A DNA stretch of 64,000 nucleotides from JACNIZ01 sp964344765 (GTDB lineage Bacteria > Planctomycetota > UBA1135). How positions within the stretch are numbered: position 1 is the first letter of the stretch; each line of letters starts with the position of its first letter. The notes beneath the pieces were generated by a model. It did not search any database. It saw only the letters and a program-made list of their open reading frames with translations, and was not told the origin of the DNA. Location of the stretch: NCBI GenBank assembly GCA_964344765.1, contig CAYFOM010000002.1:1-64000 (forward strand), given 5' to 3'. The translations under genes and the position numbers were made by a program. This document shows, one piece after another, positions 17,386 through 26,793 of this stretch.

Positions 17386-19587
17386 ATGCCCCAATTCTCT
17401 CCCCAAAAGACTTTCAAGGGCCTCGGCGCGATCCTGGTCGTTTTCGCATGTGCGGCGCCTATACAAGCCCAACAGAAGCAAACCGTTGCGGTGCAACCAG
17501 CCATTGCTCGAAAGGACGCGGGGATTTTTCGGCCGACGGAAGGTATGCAGGCGACAAGTTCAAGAGTAGGCACGGCGATGATTGTGAATAATTCCGTGCT
17601 GTCGAATTATTTCTCCATTCCCGGGATGCAGCAGGAGTGGATTGATAACAACATCTTGATCGATACCGACGGCACCGGTGCGGAGAGCGTCGGTGTGATG
17701 AAATACACTTATTGCTCGTCGGATAGCAATCCCAATGGGGTTTATGAAGTCATCACTGTTTACGACGATTCGGTTTACTGCGCCGGACCGCCATCGTGGC
17801 CGATCGCCGATTGCGCCTACGGAGTCAGCGGCTTGCCGGGCGGAAACAATGGCGCTTTGGCTTGTTGGATTGTGACTTTGGACTTGGCTGGTGTGGAATG
17901 CAACCTAACCGATGGCCATGGCGGTTCCTCGGGCTGGGGGCAAGCTTGGGATAACGACTTGACCGGCCCATGGTTAGCCAGTGGCGGCTTAGGTCAAACC
18001 GATAGCTTTACTTGGTTCGACCTCAACCAACCCAATGCCAATGCATTCCAGGGATGTTTTTGGTTCGGCGGCGTTCCGCACGCTGGTTTTGATATGCGCA
18101 TGATGGTCGGCCAACCAGGAGTGCAAATCGCTCCGGGTGACGGGGTTTCCTTTTTCCAGTTGGATCAGCTTTATCTCGGTGACGTGCATATGGATACCGG
18201 CATCGGCCAGTTGGAAGTAGATATCTCGGTGCTTCAAAGCGCAACCGGCATGCAAACCGGATTCATCAATTTCTACACCGAACATGGTTGGGTGATCCAC
18301 AACCTGCCGATTGCTGAGCAATACACTGCGGATACGATCAGCGTCGACTTCTATTTGTCCGACAGCAGCGGTGTGGACATTACCACCATGGCCGCCTATG
18401 GAACCTTCACCGACGCGCCATTGAACTTGCTCAGCGGAACACCGGATAATTTGTACAGCCTGCAAAACCGTGGTTTCAATGCCATGGGTCGCGGCCATTT
18501 CGGATCGGGACCTCCGCCGCCACCGCCGGAACCTAGCCCGCCCCCTTTCCACCTCCCCCTGCCTGGTTTGGATTTTGTTTACCAGTCGGGTCACAAAAAT
18601 GTGCAGAGTGCTCACTTGCAGTGCGGGCCAATGTCAACTGCAAACAGCATGCATTGGCTGTCGCAGCGTTATCCCGGCATCATTCCCACCTTGCCGGACC
18701 ACATTCCCGGATTGGGGATCAATGGTATTTGGGATGGCTCGTTGGTCAGCGAGCTTGAGGTCTGCATGGGACGAACCGGCCGCAGTCGAGCCGATGGCGA
18801 CTTACTCTTAGATGAAGACTTTCTCGCCGGAAAGCTGAAGTTCATCGGCTTGCATAACCTTGAATTGGACGTCAAGCACCAAGATGGATTCGGCGGGATC
18901 GGTGGTGGGGACTACACCGCTTACGGCCTCAGGTCGGTCGGCCACGGCAATCGAGTGACTTGGGAATTCATTATTCATGAAATCGAGCATGGCGAAGACG
19001 TCGAGATTGCTTGGACTTACCCCGACGGCAAAGGTCATTGGGTAACCGTGACCGGCGCCGGTCAACTGATGGGCGTGCCGTTCCTAACCTTCCAGGATGA
19101 CGGGTTGGATAACCACGCCGATCCTAACGATAGCGAAGGATTGACCGATGGCTTCACTTGGTTGGAAGACACCAACGGCGATGGACATTTGGAGGCAAGA
19201 GGGGTAAAGGACATGCCGAAAATCGACGTAGCCGTCAGCGAATCGCCAAGTGCCAGCGCCGGTGGACCGACCTTCCTGCCCGGGCCGTTGTTCCCCAGCG
19301 CCTCGAGCCGGTTGTACGTGAAGAATTTGGAGCCCGGCAATCCAACCTACATTGGTTATTCCCTCGCCGGCGCCGGGCCAACCATGACTCCGTTTGGCAA
19401 TGCTTGGCTGGGGCAGCCCTATCAAGCGCTGGGACCGTACATCGCCGACGCAAACGGAGAAGTTGACGTGCTTTCGCCGGCCATTCCACCCGGCACATCG
19501 GGAATCATGGTTTGGATGCAAGCCTTGGAAATCATCGGCCCGGGAGCGGGGGAATTTTCGAACCCGGTGGTGGATGTGATCCAGTAA
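17386..19587 (+). CDS. Secreted protein with C39-like cysteine-peptidase module
   Basis: A 733-aa protein with a signal peptide (GAILVVFACAAPIQAQ, about residues 14-29). The N-terminal half (to about residue 370) is a Cys-containing, Gly/Asp-rich extracellular domain I do not recognise. A proline-rich linker (PPPPPPEPSPPP, about residues 377-390) leads to a region resembling peptidase C39-like folds: HLQCGPMSTANSM with a candidate catalytic Cys near residue 411, GHWVTVTGAG with His near 550, and FQDDG with Asp near 569. The C-terminal roughly 90 residues (YIADANGEVDVLSPAIPPG) resemble the small beta-sandwich tail found on other secreted proteins here. Probably an extracellular or surface enzyme; activity is inferred from the motif order only. 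Confidence 0.65.
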   Translation: MPQFSPQKTFKGLGAILVVFACAAPIQAQQKQTVAVQPAIARKDAGIFRPTEGMQATSSRVGTAMIVNNSVLSNYFSIPGMQQEWIDNNILIDTDGTGAESVGVMKYTYCSSDSNPNGVYEVITVYDDSVYCAGPPSWPIADCAYGVSGLPGGNNGALACWIVTLDLAGVECNLTDGHGGSSGWGQAWDNDLTGPWLASGGLGQTDSFTWFDLNQPNANAFQGCFWFGGVPHAGFDMRMMVGQPGVQIAPGDGVSFFQLDQLYLGDVHMDTGIGQLEVDISVLQSATGMQTGFINFYTEHGWVIHNLPIAEQYTADTISVDFYLSDSSGVDITTMAAYGTFTDAPLNLLSGTPDNLYSLQNRGFNAMGRGHFGSGPPPPPPEPSPPPFHLPLPGLDFVYQSGHKNVQSAHLQCGPMSTANSMHWLSQRYPGIIPTLPDHIPGLGINGIWDGSLVSELEVCMGRTGRSRADGDLLLDEDFLAGKLKFIGLHNLELDVKHQDGFGGIGGGDYTAYGLRSVGHGNRVTWEFIIHEIEHGEDVEIAWTYPDGKGHWVTVTGAGQLMGVPFLTFQDDGLDNHADPNDSEGLTDGFTWLEDTNGDGHLEARGVKDMPKIDVAVSESPSASAGGPTFLPGPLFPSASSRLYVKNLEPGNPTYIGYSLAGAGPTMTPFGNAWLGQPYQALGPYIADANGEVDVLSPAIPPGTSGIMVWMQALEIIGPGAGEFSNPVVDVIQ

Positions 19588-19613
19588 CCGTCGCTACTGA
19601 ATCTTGCATTTGT

Positions 19614-21287
19614 TCACCGAATGATCCTTAATCCATGCGCAACCGAGCTGTACTCGGCTAACCCATTGCCTTGGAAAGCGATTGCTGCGAAGTAGATAGC
19701 CGGCGGATAATTGCCGAAGGCATCCGGCGGCAGGGATATGGTGGCGGTTGCATCGCCCCAAAAGTCAAGAGCGCCATGCATGTTGAAGTGGACCGGCACC
19801 GAGTAGTCGCCGTGAAAGGAATTAATGGTCAGGTGGTCGAAGCTTAACGGAACCTGAACGCCGTAATGGATGGGCCCTAAACCTGATGCGGACATGAGAA
19901 TTTTGTAGTTGTATCCTCGGGCGGCCGGCGGGAAATCCAGCTCCAGAGTCATGGACCCTCCAGTAGCCGCGGCAACCACTGTTTTGTTTCCAAGCATGAA
20001 TGGGTTAAAGCTCATGACTTGCGGCGAAGTTGAGTCATCTTCCGTGTGGGCGCAAAGGAGTTCCTCGAAGCCGTCGGCGTTGGTGTCGCCGATATTTGCT
20101 AGCAGGCGACCGAATTGACTGAAGGGCGTTCCAAATTCACGCCGTAGCAGGCTGTAGTCGGCCCCGGAATACAAATCGATGGAGCCGGAAATGACGCCGT
20201 CGCTGCTACGTGCATTCGGCGAACTGATGTAGTAATCCAAAATTCCATCGCGATTGACGTCGCCCGCGGAAGCCATGCCGCTGCCGAACCCGTCATAGGC
20301 GTCGCGTCCTGCCCATTCATGTAGGATCTCACCATTGTTGGCCGAGTACAACCCGACAATTCCTTGGCGAGCATTGGCGAAAATATTTGCGTCCGGCGCC
20401 CCGATCAAAAACTCCGGATAACCATCTAAGTTGATGTCGCCGACGGACTGCAGTGTGCTGCCGAAGTGATTTTCCGGGGGAAAGGGCGTCCACTGCTGAA
20501 TGATCCCACCGTTAGCACCGGAATGAAGCCAAACCGCACCAGCTTCCAGCTTGCCGGATGTTTCAGACGCAAGCGGCGCCGACACTAGGATGTCGTCGAT
20601 TCCATCGTTATTGGCATCGCCTACGTTGACCATAGCCGCGCCGTAGCCTTCGCCCCAGGATGGCGGAACCCATTCTTGCAACGGTGCTCCATTCGTTCCG
20701 GAGTAAATGCGTACACGGCCGTCCAGGGTGGGAGTGCTACGCGAAATGTCGGCGATAGAGATTGCGACATCGGGCACGCCGTCGCCGTCGACGTCGCCTG
20801 CACTGATCGCCACTTGGCCGAAGTAGCGGTTGCTTTGACTTCCTTGCCAACTTCGGATCAGTGCACCGCTGACACCGTTGAAGGCATAGACCTTGCCCTG
20901 ATTGGGCGGGCCTGCGAAGCGATAGCTTTTCGCGCAGACTAGAAAATCGTCGATGCCATCGCCGCTGAGATCGCCGGCGTTCGCTACATGTGAGCCGAAT
21001 TTGTCATCTGTATTTTCACCATGGACTTGTGTTAACACGCCGCCGGTAGCGCCCGAGTAAATCACTGCTGTGCCGATTTCGCCCATGCCCGGGAAGAACT
21101 CGGCGTGTCCGACCAGTAGGTCCGGGACACCGTCGCCGTCGACGTCGCCTATTGCGGCGATCGAACTTGCGCCGTCCGATGAGGATGAATGTGTTAGGTC
21201 GGTAAAGCCGTATTCGCCGCCAATGAATTGCGCGGCAGGTGAGGTCGCAGCACAGAGGAACGAAGAAATAAGGAGTGCAAGTTTCAT
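19614..21287 (-). CDS. Secreted FG-GAP repeat protein (copy A)
   Basis: A 557-aa protein with a signal peptide (LALLISSFLCAATSPAAQ). About seven FG-GAP blades follow, with DGDGVPD-type calcium-binding loops, each ending in VxxYSGATG-like strands, as in the integrin-alpha beta-propeller. The last about 130 residues (from FNPFMLGNKTVV) form a different beta-rich tail with DFWGDATATISLP. It lies 27 bp after copy B, is exactly the same length and closely similar, so the two are tandem duplicates in one transcript. Likely extracellular adhesion or calcium-binding; no ligand can be inferred. Confidence 0.88.
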   Translation of the reverse strand: MKLALLISSFLCAATSPAAQFIGGEYGFTDLTHSSSSDGASSIAAIGDVDGDGVPDLLVGHAEFFPGMGEIGTAVIYSGATGGVLTQVHGENTDDKFGSHVANAGDLSGDGIDDFLVCAKSYRFAGPPNQGKVYAFNGVSGALIRSWQGSQSNRYFGQVAISAGDVDGDGVPDVAISIADISRSTPTLDGRVRIYSGTNGAPLQEWVPPSWGEGYGAAMVNVGDANNDGIDDILVSAPLASETSGKLEAGAVWLHSGANGGIIQQWTPFPPENHFGSTLQSVGDINLDGYPEFLIGAPDANIFANARQGIVGLYSANNGEILHEWAGRDAYDGFGSGMASAGDVNRDGILDYYISSPNARSSDGVISGSIDLYSGADYSLLRREFGTPFSQFGRLLANIGDTNADGFEELLCAHTEDDSTSPQVMSFNPFMLGNKTVVAAATGGSMTLELDFPPAARGYNYKILMSASGLGPIHYGVQVPLSFDHLTINSFHGDYSVPVHFNMHGALDFWGDATATISLPPDAFGNYPPAIYFAAIAFQGNGLAEYSSVAHGLRIIR

Positions 21288-21314
21288 GTTATTGCTCGGC
21301 GGTGGGGTGCAGGG

Positions 21315-22988
21315 TTAGCGAAGGAGGACGCGGTAGGCGGCGGAGCTGAATGCGGGCATGCCGTTCCCTTGGAAGGCAATTGCGGCAAAGTGCAAGGCGT
21401 TCGGCCATCCTGAAAAGGCGTTTGGCGGCAAGGTGATGCTTGCCGTCCCATCACCCCAAACGTCTAAGAAGCCGTGCATATTCGAGTGAATCGGGACTGA
21501 ATAGTTCCCCGCCATAGTTTCGAACACCAGGGCGTCAAAACTAAGCGGCACATTCACACCGAACATCGACGGCCCGGTGCCGCTGGAGGAGATCAGAATC
21601 TTGTAGCTGTAGTGCGAAGCCGCCCACGGAAAGTCCATGGTTAAATTAAGAATTCCCCCGACATCGACTTGGATATCCCAGCGATCACCTTGGAGGAAGG
21701 GGTTGAAATCAAGTAAGAATGCCGGGACGCGATCCGTCCAATGGTGGCCATGGGCGCAAAGGATTTCGTCATAGCCGTCGCCGTCGATATCGCCAAGATG
21801 GGCCATGGCACGGCCGAACCCCGCTTGATTCGCCGGCCCATGAATTTCTCGCATCAGTTTGAAGTCGGCTCCGGAATAAAGTTCGATCGTTCCGGTCTGT
21901 CGCATACCACTACCCCATCCTGGAGCGCCAATGTAGTAATCCTTGAACCCGTCTCCGTCTACATCGCCCGCCATTGCAACGGAACTTCCTAGGTGAGCGA
22001 GCAGGTAGCGTCCTTCCCATTGATGGATCAAAGTCCCCGATGCCCCTGAATAAAGACCGGCAAATCCTTCATCCCCGATTGAGCCAATCGTCGCGACCGG
22101 CGAGCCAATAAAGAAGTCTTGGACGCCGTCGCCGTCGGCGTCGTCTACCGCCTGAAGCATTTGGCCGAAACCAAATTGGTAGGGGTATGAATCCCATTGA
22201 TTGAGAAGGGCGCCATTTGCCCCCGAATACAGATAGACCGAACCTCTTGCAATAAAGTCATGGTCGAAGATTCGACCCGGCGCACTGACTAACAAATCAT
22301 CAAAGCCGTCCTGGTTTGTATCTCCGAGGTTTTCCATTACCAAGCCAAAGGTTGGCAGTGGATCTGTCGGGATGATTTCTCGAATTAGCGTGCCAGTAGC
22401 GCCGGAAAATATTCGCACTCTACCAATGATTCCGGTGTCGTTAGGGCCGCGAAAAGAAAAGGCAAGTGCAACATCTTGAATCCCGTCGTTGTCGAGGTCT
22501 CCCGCCCTAGCCATGGAGCGGCCGACTTTATTTCCTCGGAGAATGCCTTCCCAGGTCCACAACAGTGTGCCGTCAGTGCCATCGTACGCAAAGGCTTTGC
22601 CCCGCCAATCTGAGAACGGAGGCCCCCAAGCTTTCGCTCCGACTAGAAAGTCATTGACTCCATCACCGGTTAGGTCACCGGCATTTGCTAGCGTTTCGGC
22701 ATAGCGAGACGAATCCTCGCCGCGGATTTGATAAAGCAACGTTTGGGTCGCGCCGGAATAGACCAGAGCTCGTCCCAGTTTATTGGTTGAGTTGTGAATG
22801 TATTCAGGCTGGCCGATCAAAATGTCGGCAATGCCGTCGCCATTGACGTCGCCTAGGCTTTCTACCGCCCAACCGCCGTAGCCGGTAGGCACGGCGTCGA
22901 ACTCGGGAAGCTCATAATCGCCGCCGACGAATTGTGCGTGCGCCGACGCGGCAAGCAACAATGATGAAATGAATGCGAGGGACTTCAT
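21315..22988 (-). CDS. Secreted FG-GAP repeat protein (copy B)
   Basis: A 557-aa paralogue of the downstream copy A, starting with a signal peptide (LAFISSLLLAASAHAQ). It has a propeller of about seven FG-GAP blades with DVNGDG, DLDNDG, DTNQDG and DIDGDG loops, then the same C-terminal beta-rich tail (DVWGDGTASITLPPNAF). As the first gene of the pair it probably carries the promoter, in the 22989-23034 spacer just upstream of the hairpin that ends the POT transporter gene. Confidence 0.88.
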   Translation of the reverse strand: MKSLAFISSLLLAASAHAQFVGGDYELPEFDAVPTGYGGWAVESLGDVNGDGIADILIGQPEYIHNSTNKLGRALVYSGATQTLLYQIRGEDSSRYAETLANAGDLTGDGVNDFLVGAKAWGPPFSDWRGKAFAYDGTDGTLLWTWEGILRGNKVGRSMARAGDLDNDGIQDVALAFSFRGPNDTGIIGRVRIFSGATGTLIREIIPTDPLPTFGLVMENLGDTNQDGFDDLLVSAPGRIFDHDFIARGSVYLYSGANGALLNQWDSYPYQFGFGQMLQAVDDADGDGVQDFFIGSPVATIGSIGDEGFAGLYSGASGTLIHQWEGRYLLAHLGSSVAMAGDVDGDGFKDYYIGAPGWGSGMRQTGTIELYSGADFKLMREIHGPANQAGFGRAMAHLGDIDGDGYDEILCAHGHHWTDRVPAFLLDFNPFLQGDRWDIQVDVGGILNLTMDFPWAASHYSYKILISSSGTGPSMFGVNVPLSFDALVFETMAGNYSVPIHSNMHGFLDVWGDGTASITLPPNAFSGWPNALHFAAIAFQGNGMPAFSSAAYRVLLR

Positions 22989-23034
22989 GACCTCGCAGAG
23001 TCTATGCCGCTAGTGCCGACTCACCATAAACAGC

Positions 23035-23062
23035 TTGGGAGAACTAAAAATAGTTCTCCCAA
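23035..23062 (-). terminator. Terminator hairpin of the POT transporter gene
   Basis: A perfect 12-bp stem (TTGGGAGAACTA with TAGTTCTCCCAA) has a 4-base loop and sits 30 bp after the POT transporter stop. On the minus strand it is followed by GCTGTTTATGG, a weak T-rich tract. Confidence 0.7.
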
Positions 23063-23092
23063 TACTCGTGTCGCGAAAAATTTTAGTCGGCC

Positions 23093-25621
23093 TTAATCTT
23101 CTTCTTTCACCACGCCCAACTTCTTGTTCGCGTGGGTGACACCGAAGTGGTAGAGGATCATCAAGATCATCGAGCCAATGCCGATCAGCGCGAACTTCGC
23201 CCACATCTTGTAGGGCTTATATTCGTCCCACAAGTAGAGGCGGTACTCGCCGACGGACTGGCCTTTTTCGGCCGCGGCCATTTGCATGACGCGCGAGCGT
23301 TGGAAGTAATCGGTAGCTTCATCCAGCTGCTCTTCTTCACCGCCTTCTACCGATTCGGCGCCGAAGGTCAGAGTTTCGCGCAGCGGCGCGCTTGCATCGC
23401 TAACCGCAATGCGGGTGGCACCAAACTCATTTCGTAGAGCATCAATGCTGGCGGGTAGCGGCTTCGTGCGCAGGTCCAATACCGCCTGTGCTTGGTCGCC
23501 ATCGCTGGTCGAGCCGAATTCCTCGCCAACGCCGCTGAGCACGCGGGCCAGCGCAGTTTGCTCTTCCAGTTCACGCTCGCTGACGTCGGCAGCCTCTTCC
23601 GAGGCTTCCCACAGCGGCTGAATCTTGGCGGCCAAAGCATCCAAGTCCAAGCCGTTTGCGATGACGTCGGCGTCGAAGCAGATGCGCTGCGCCGAGTAGT
23701 AAGCAATGCCCAATTCACCGGACAGGCGATTGAACAGCGCGGTGTCTTGGATCAGGTTGATCTTCGGCGCGGTGCGGTCGTATTCGGTCAGCGTAGTGCG
23801 GACGAAATCCAACACCGGCTTCGTGATGCCTTCATCGTCGGCGGCCGGGAAGCGAGTCACGTGCTCGGCCGGCAAGCCAGTCGCAGCAGCGATTCCGCTT
23901 ACGGTTTCTTGCAAAGACTTGCCGTCCATCGACGCCGGGAACTTGCTGTCGTTCCACTTGCTTTCCTCGCTGCGGAACCAGGTCAACAATGCCGCCGGAT
24001 CGGTTTCCTCGGGCACGTTGTTCGGCTGGAACATCAGGTTCATCGACTCCAGCGTCGACAGCCCGGTCATCGTCGAGTACGAACGAATCAGTTCTTCCTC
24101 AGTCAGCGTGCTGACGATCGCCGGGACCGTCTTGCCTTGCACGTAATCCTGCAACGCCAAGTTGACTTTGTCGCCGCCTTCTTCGTACCAGTTACCAGCA
24201 ACGATCGAGCCAATCGACCAACCAATACCGACGGTGGCGTTGGCGTAGCCCAAGTACAAACCCTTCTTGCCGGGAGGGGCGATGCCCGCCATGTATCGCA
24301 ATTTGGTCGGGCTGGCGGTCATTTCACCGAACGAGAAAATACCGATGGCGAACAAGGTCCACCAACCGCTGTAGCTCATGCCCAATCCGTAAATCGCACC
24401 GGCGCAAACCAAGATGCCCAAAATCATCGCCGGCATGGCGCGCACTTTGCCGGTAATGAAACCCATCGCAAAGGCAAAGATGGAGATCAACAACGCGTTG
24501 AAGTTAATCATCCATTCCTGCGTCAGGTTGCCGCCGTTGACCTTCGGTACAAAGTTGTCACTGAGCACCGGGTTGAAGCCGAAGATCATCGCCACCACCG
24601 AGACGGCAATGATGGCCGGCCACAGCACGCGTTCAATCGGACCCATGTTGGCAAACTTCCAACCGACAAAGCGCAAGCGCACGATGGTCAGCACGGCGAA
24701 GGTCAGCGCCACAAACGGCATCAGCGGCAGTCCGGCCAAGTTGCCTTCAATGAATTGTGCCGCGCCGGAGCTGTCGACCCAGTCATCGATGAAGTTCGGC
24801 AAGATGTCGAACAGCTGGTAGAACATCAACCAGAAGCCAGCAAAGCTAATGGTGAAGAACAAAACGCGCGGCTTGAGGAATTCAACCACGCTGTCCATGA
24901 ATACCTGACCGGCATTCGCACCGGCGTAACCTTGATCCTTTTCGCGCTTAGGCTCGGGGAAGAACAACAGCGGCAAGAAGTTCAGCGCAATACCGATGGT
25001 GCAGGCAATGAAGACGAACTTCCAAGAAACAATGCGCAGATAACCGGCCAACAGCGGTCCAATGAACCCGCCAATGTTCACCATCTGGTAGAAGATGCCC
25101 CAACCAAAGGAGCTCTTACCCGACGGCAACTTGGTCGCGATCAAGCCTTGCACACCCGGTTTAAAGATTGCAGTACCGGCGGCAAGCAGCATCGCGCCGG
25201 TAAAGAAGACCGGATAGGTGTATTCACCACCGGCCGCACCAAGGTGCTCGTCCATCGACAGCCCGGTGAACATCGCCGCAATCTCGATGGCAAAACCCAT
25301 GACTAGGTAGCCGAGGATTTTGACCAGCGTCGAGATCGCAATATTGATCTTGTAGCCGTAGCGGTCGGCGTAACCACCGGTGAACACCGGCAGGAAGCTT
25401 TGGATCATCGCCCACCACAGAAAGATGTGACCCTTCTGCACATGGTCGAACTGCGGCCCGCCGTCCTCGTAGGCGAGCACCATGAACAACGGCAAAACCG
25501 TGCGCAGGCCGTAGTAAGCGAAGCGCTCGACCACCTCCATCCAGTTGGCGATCCAAAAGACGCCGGGGAAGCCGTAGACAATGCGGTCCGTGCGGGGGAT
25601 GGAGTCTTGCTGCTCACTCAT
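23093..25621 (-). CDS. POT/MFS proton-dependent oligopeptide transporter with large inserted domain
   Basis: An 842-aa inner-membrane transporter. The N-terminal POT signature is visible (FWIANWMEVVERFAYYGLR, with the ERFAYYG motif at about residues 31-37), followed by about a dozen transmembrane segments to residue 500. About 310 mostly hydrophilic residues follow (about 490-800) before a final membrane segment (FALIGIGSMILMILYHFGV). POT proteins are usually about 450-600 aa, so the extra domain is unusual. An insertion sequence ends 31 bp upstream of the ATG, so the original promoter has probably been displaced. Confidence 0.88.
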   Translation of the reverse strand: MSEQQDSIPRTDRIVYGFPGVFWIANWMEVVERFAYYGLRTVLPLFMVLAYEDGGPQFDHVQKGHIFLWWAMIQSFLPVFTGGYADRYGYKINIAISTLVKILGYLVMGFAIEIAAMFTGLSMDEHLGAAGGEYTYPVFFTGAMLLAAGTAIFKPGVQGLIATKLPSGKSSFGWGIFYQMVNIGGFIGPLLAGYLRIVSWKFVFIACTIGIALNFLPLLFFPEPKREKDQGYAGANAGQVFMDSVVEFLKPRVLFFTISFAGFWLMFYQLFDILPNFIDDWVDSSGAAQFIEGNLAGLPLMPFVALTFAVLTIVRLRFVGWKFANMGPIERVLWPAIIAVSVVAMIFGFNPVLSDNFVPKVNGGNLTQEWMINFNALLISIFAFAMGFITGKVRAMPAMILGILVCAGAIYGLGMSYSGWWTLFAIGIFSFGEMTASPTKLRYMAGIAPPGKKGLYLGYANATVGIGWSIGSIVAGNWYEEGGDKVNLALQDYVQGKTVPAIVSTLTEEELIRSYSTMTGLSTLESMNLMFQPNNVPEETDPAALLTWFRSEESKWNDSKFPASMDGKSLQETVSGIAAATGLPAEHVTRFPAADDEGITKPVLDFVRTTLTEYDRTAPKINLIQDTALFNRLSGELGIAYYSAQRICFDADVIANGLDLDALAAKIQPLWEASEEAADVSERELEEQTALARVLSGVGEEFGSTSDGDQAQAVLDLRTKPLPASIDALRNEFGATRIAVSDASAPLRETLTFGAESVEGGEEEQLDEATDYFQRSRVMQMAAAEKGQSVGEYRLYLWDEYKPYKMWAKFALIGIGSMILMILYHFGVTHANKKLGVVKEED

Positions 25622-25652
25622 GGGTCAGAAAAGATAACAGAGCGCCAGGATA

Positions 25653-25676
25653 CTGGCCCCTTTCATTGGCCCAATT
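25653..25676. repeat. IS terminal inverted repeat, left
   Basis: Reads CTGGCCCCTTT, then CAT, then TGGCCCAATT. It matches the reverse complement of 26755-26778 except for the three central bases. Confidence 0.88.
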
Positions 25677-26682
25677 CCAATCCGAGCTGAGGCCATCGCC
25701 AGCGCAATAAGTCCACTCGATTCCACGCCTGCTTAAGCACGCCCAGGGCTTGAGCGGGCGTTGTCTTTGTAAGGACCGTGATGCCTCGGATGTAATTCCG
25801 ATAGCAGGCCCAAATCCAAAAATGCAGGTCAAGGCGCTGCCGAACCTTGGACGCAGCCCAGGTACGTCGTACCAATCTTGAGATGCTGTCCCTCATCATC
25901 GCAAGCGTGTGGTTAATCGGAAATAACCGATTCGACTTGTCACGTTTCTTCTTCGAGTGCACCCGATAGTGGCAGAAGTAATCCGATCCGGCAATCTTCC
26001 TAAATTCTTTCTGGTAGGAAGTTTTGCGATCGCTCTCCAAAGTGATTCCTACGCCGGGACGATTCACGAACTTCAAACGGTTTAATGAATTGATCACAGC
26101 CTGTCTCGATCCAGATCGACGCTTCCCATATTTGCGATCCCGCTTCTCTTTTTTCTTTTTCATCGCCGGCGTGAGGTTTCCCCGGGCACCCATGGTGGCT
26201 GTTTCTCCATGGATAACAAAGTAAGTACTGCGCTCGATCAAGACTGGCATGGTGACCGGTGAAAGCCTGCGATCCGTTTCATAGGTCTCCAATTCATCGA
26301 GTTGATAGATCCCGGTGATTCCACCGCGTTGCACCGTTTGGGCTAAGGCCAGTGCATGAAATTCGCGGCAAACCTTACCTAGTCGGCGCAATCTTCGTTC
26401 AATGGTCGGGCGTCTGACGCCATGTATTCGAGCCATCTGCCGCATGGTCACTTTGGATACAAAGAGATCGAAGACTCGAAAATGTAGCTTGGGCTTCTTC
26501 CAGCGGTAATCCGTCTTAAATGTCTGAGTGCTAAAACGTCGATCGCAAACCTTACAGCTAAAGCGCCTTACCCAGCGGCCATCGCACTTACGGTAATAGT
26601 GCCCACGAGATCTCCATTCAAAGGATTGGGTATTGGATTGCGATTCGCAATCGGAGAAAGGGCAGAAGGGTGGTCGAAACAT
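25663..26682 (-). CDS. IS transposase, zinc-finger DDE type (IS1/IS1595-like)
   Basis: A 339-aa transposase. The N-terminus has a zinc-ribbon pattern (CPFSDC at residues 7-12 and CKVCDRRF at about 44-51) followed by a helix-turn-helix region (TMRQMARIHGVRRPTIERRLRRLG, in two parts around residues 79-102). Candidate catalytic acids are Asp in YQLDELETY (about residue 127) and Asp in TLESDRKTSY (about residue 221). A later INHTLAMMRDSISRL motif fits the Asn/His or Glu position of this superfamily. The reading frame is intact and it lies inside paired inverted repeats, so the element may be active. Confidence 0.8.
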   Translation of the reverse strand: MFRPPFCPFSDCESQSNTQSFEWRSRGHYYRKCDGRWVRRFSCKVCDRRFSTQTFKTDYRWKKPKLHFRVFDLFVSKVTMRQMARIHGVRRPTIERRLRRLGKVCREFHALALAQTVQRGGITGIYQLDELETYETDRRLSPVTMPVLIERSTYFVIHGETATMGARGNLTPAMKKKKEKRDRKYGKRRSGSRQAVINSLNRLKFVNRPGVGITLESDRKTSYQKEFRKIAGSDYFCHYRVHSKKKRDKSNRLFPINHTLAMMRDSISRLVRRTWAASKVRQRLDLHFWIWACYRNYIRGITVLTKTTPAQALGVLKQAWNRVDLLRWRWPQLGLELGQ

Positions 26683-26685
26683 GAA

Positions 26686-26719
26686 GTCATCCCGGCAAGA
26701 GGTTTCCTGCCGGGATGAC
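26686..26719. promoter_or_regulatory. Perfect hairpin next to the transposase start codon
   Basis: A 12-bp perfect inverted repeat (GTCATCCCGGCA and TGCCGGGATGAC) with a 10-nt loop lies 3 bp upstream of the transposase ATG. Its place between the IS end and the start codon suggests a structure that stops read-through transcripts from being translated, as known for other insertion sequences. This is inference from position. Confidence 0.6.
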
Positions 26720-26754
26720 GGGGGAGGCTGCGAGAAGTTACGCGGCTTCTAATT

Positions 26755-26778
26755 AATTGGGCCACCTAAAGGGGCCAG
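26755..26778. repeat. IS terminal inverted repeat, right
   Basis: Reverse complement reads CTGGCCCCTTT, then AGG, then TGGCCCAATT. It ends 15 bp before the stop codon of the thioredoxin-like gene. Confidence 0.88.
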
Positions 26779-26793
26779 CATCTGCTTGTTGCC

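Larger units (their letters stand above)
25653..26778 (-). mobile_element. Complete insertion sequence, IS1/IS1595-like, with terminal inverted repeats
   Basis: The 1,126-bp element is bounded by 24-bp terminal inverted repeats. They share CTGGCCCCTTT and TGGCCCAATT separated by three non-matching bases (21 of 24 match). One transposase gene fills most of the element on the minus strand. No target-site duplication is visible in the immediate flanks (gata on the left, catc on the right). It sits between the POT transporter start and the 3' end of a thioredoxin-like gene. Confidence 0.88.

Noticed and set aside
19614..22988. Repeated units resembling a direct-repeat or CRISPR array
   Set aside because: The periodic similarity is at protein level (FG-GAP blades with DxDGDGxxD loops). 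Spacing is irregular, the DNA units differ and the reading frame is continuous.
23492..25306. A 604-codon open frame on the plus strand
   Set aside because: It lies fully antisense to the POT transporter gene. Its product is Arg/His/Gln-rich without domains; such long antisense frames arise from the GC-rich codon pattern.
25640..26790. Target-site duplication around the IS
   Set aside because: The bases flanking the inverted repeats (gata left, catc right) do not form a direct repeat of any length I could see, so none is claimed.
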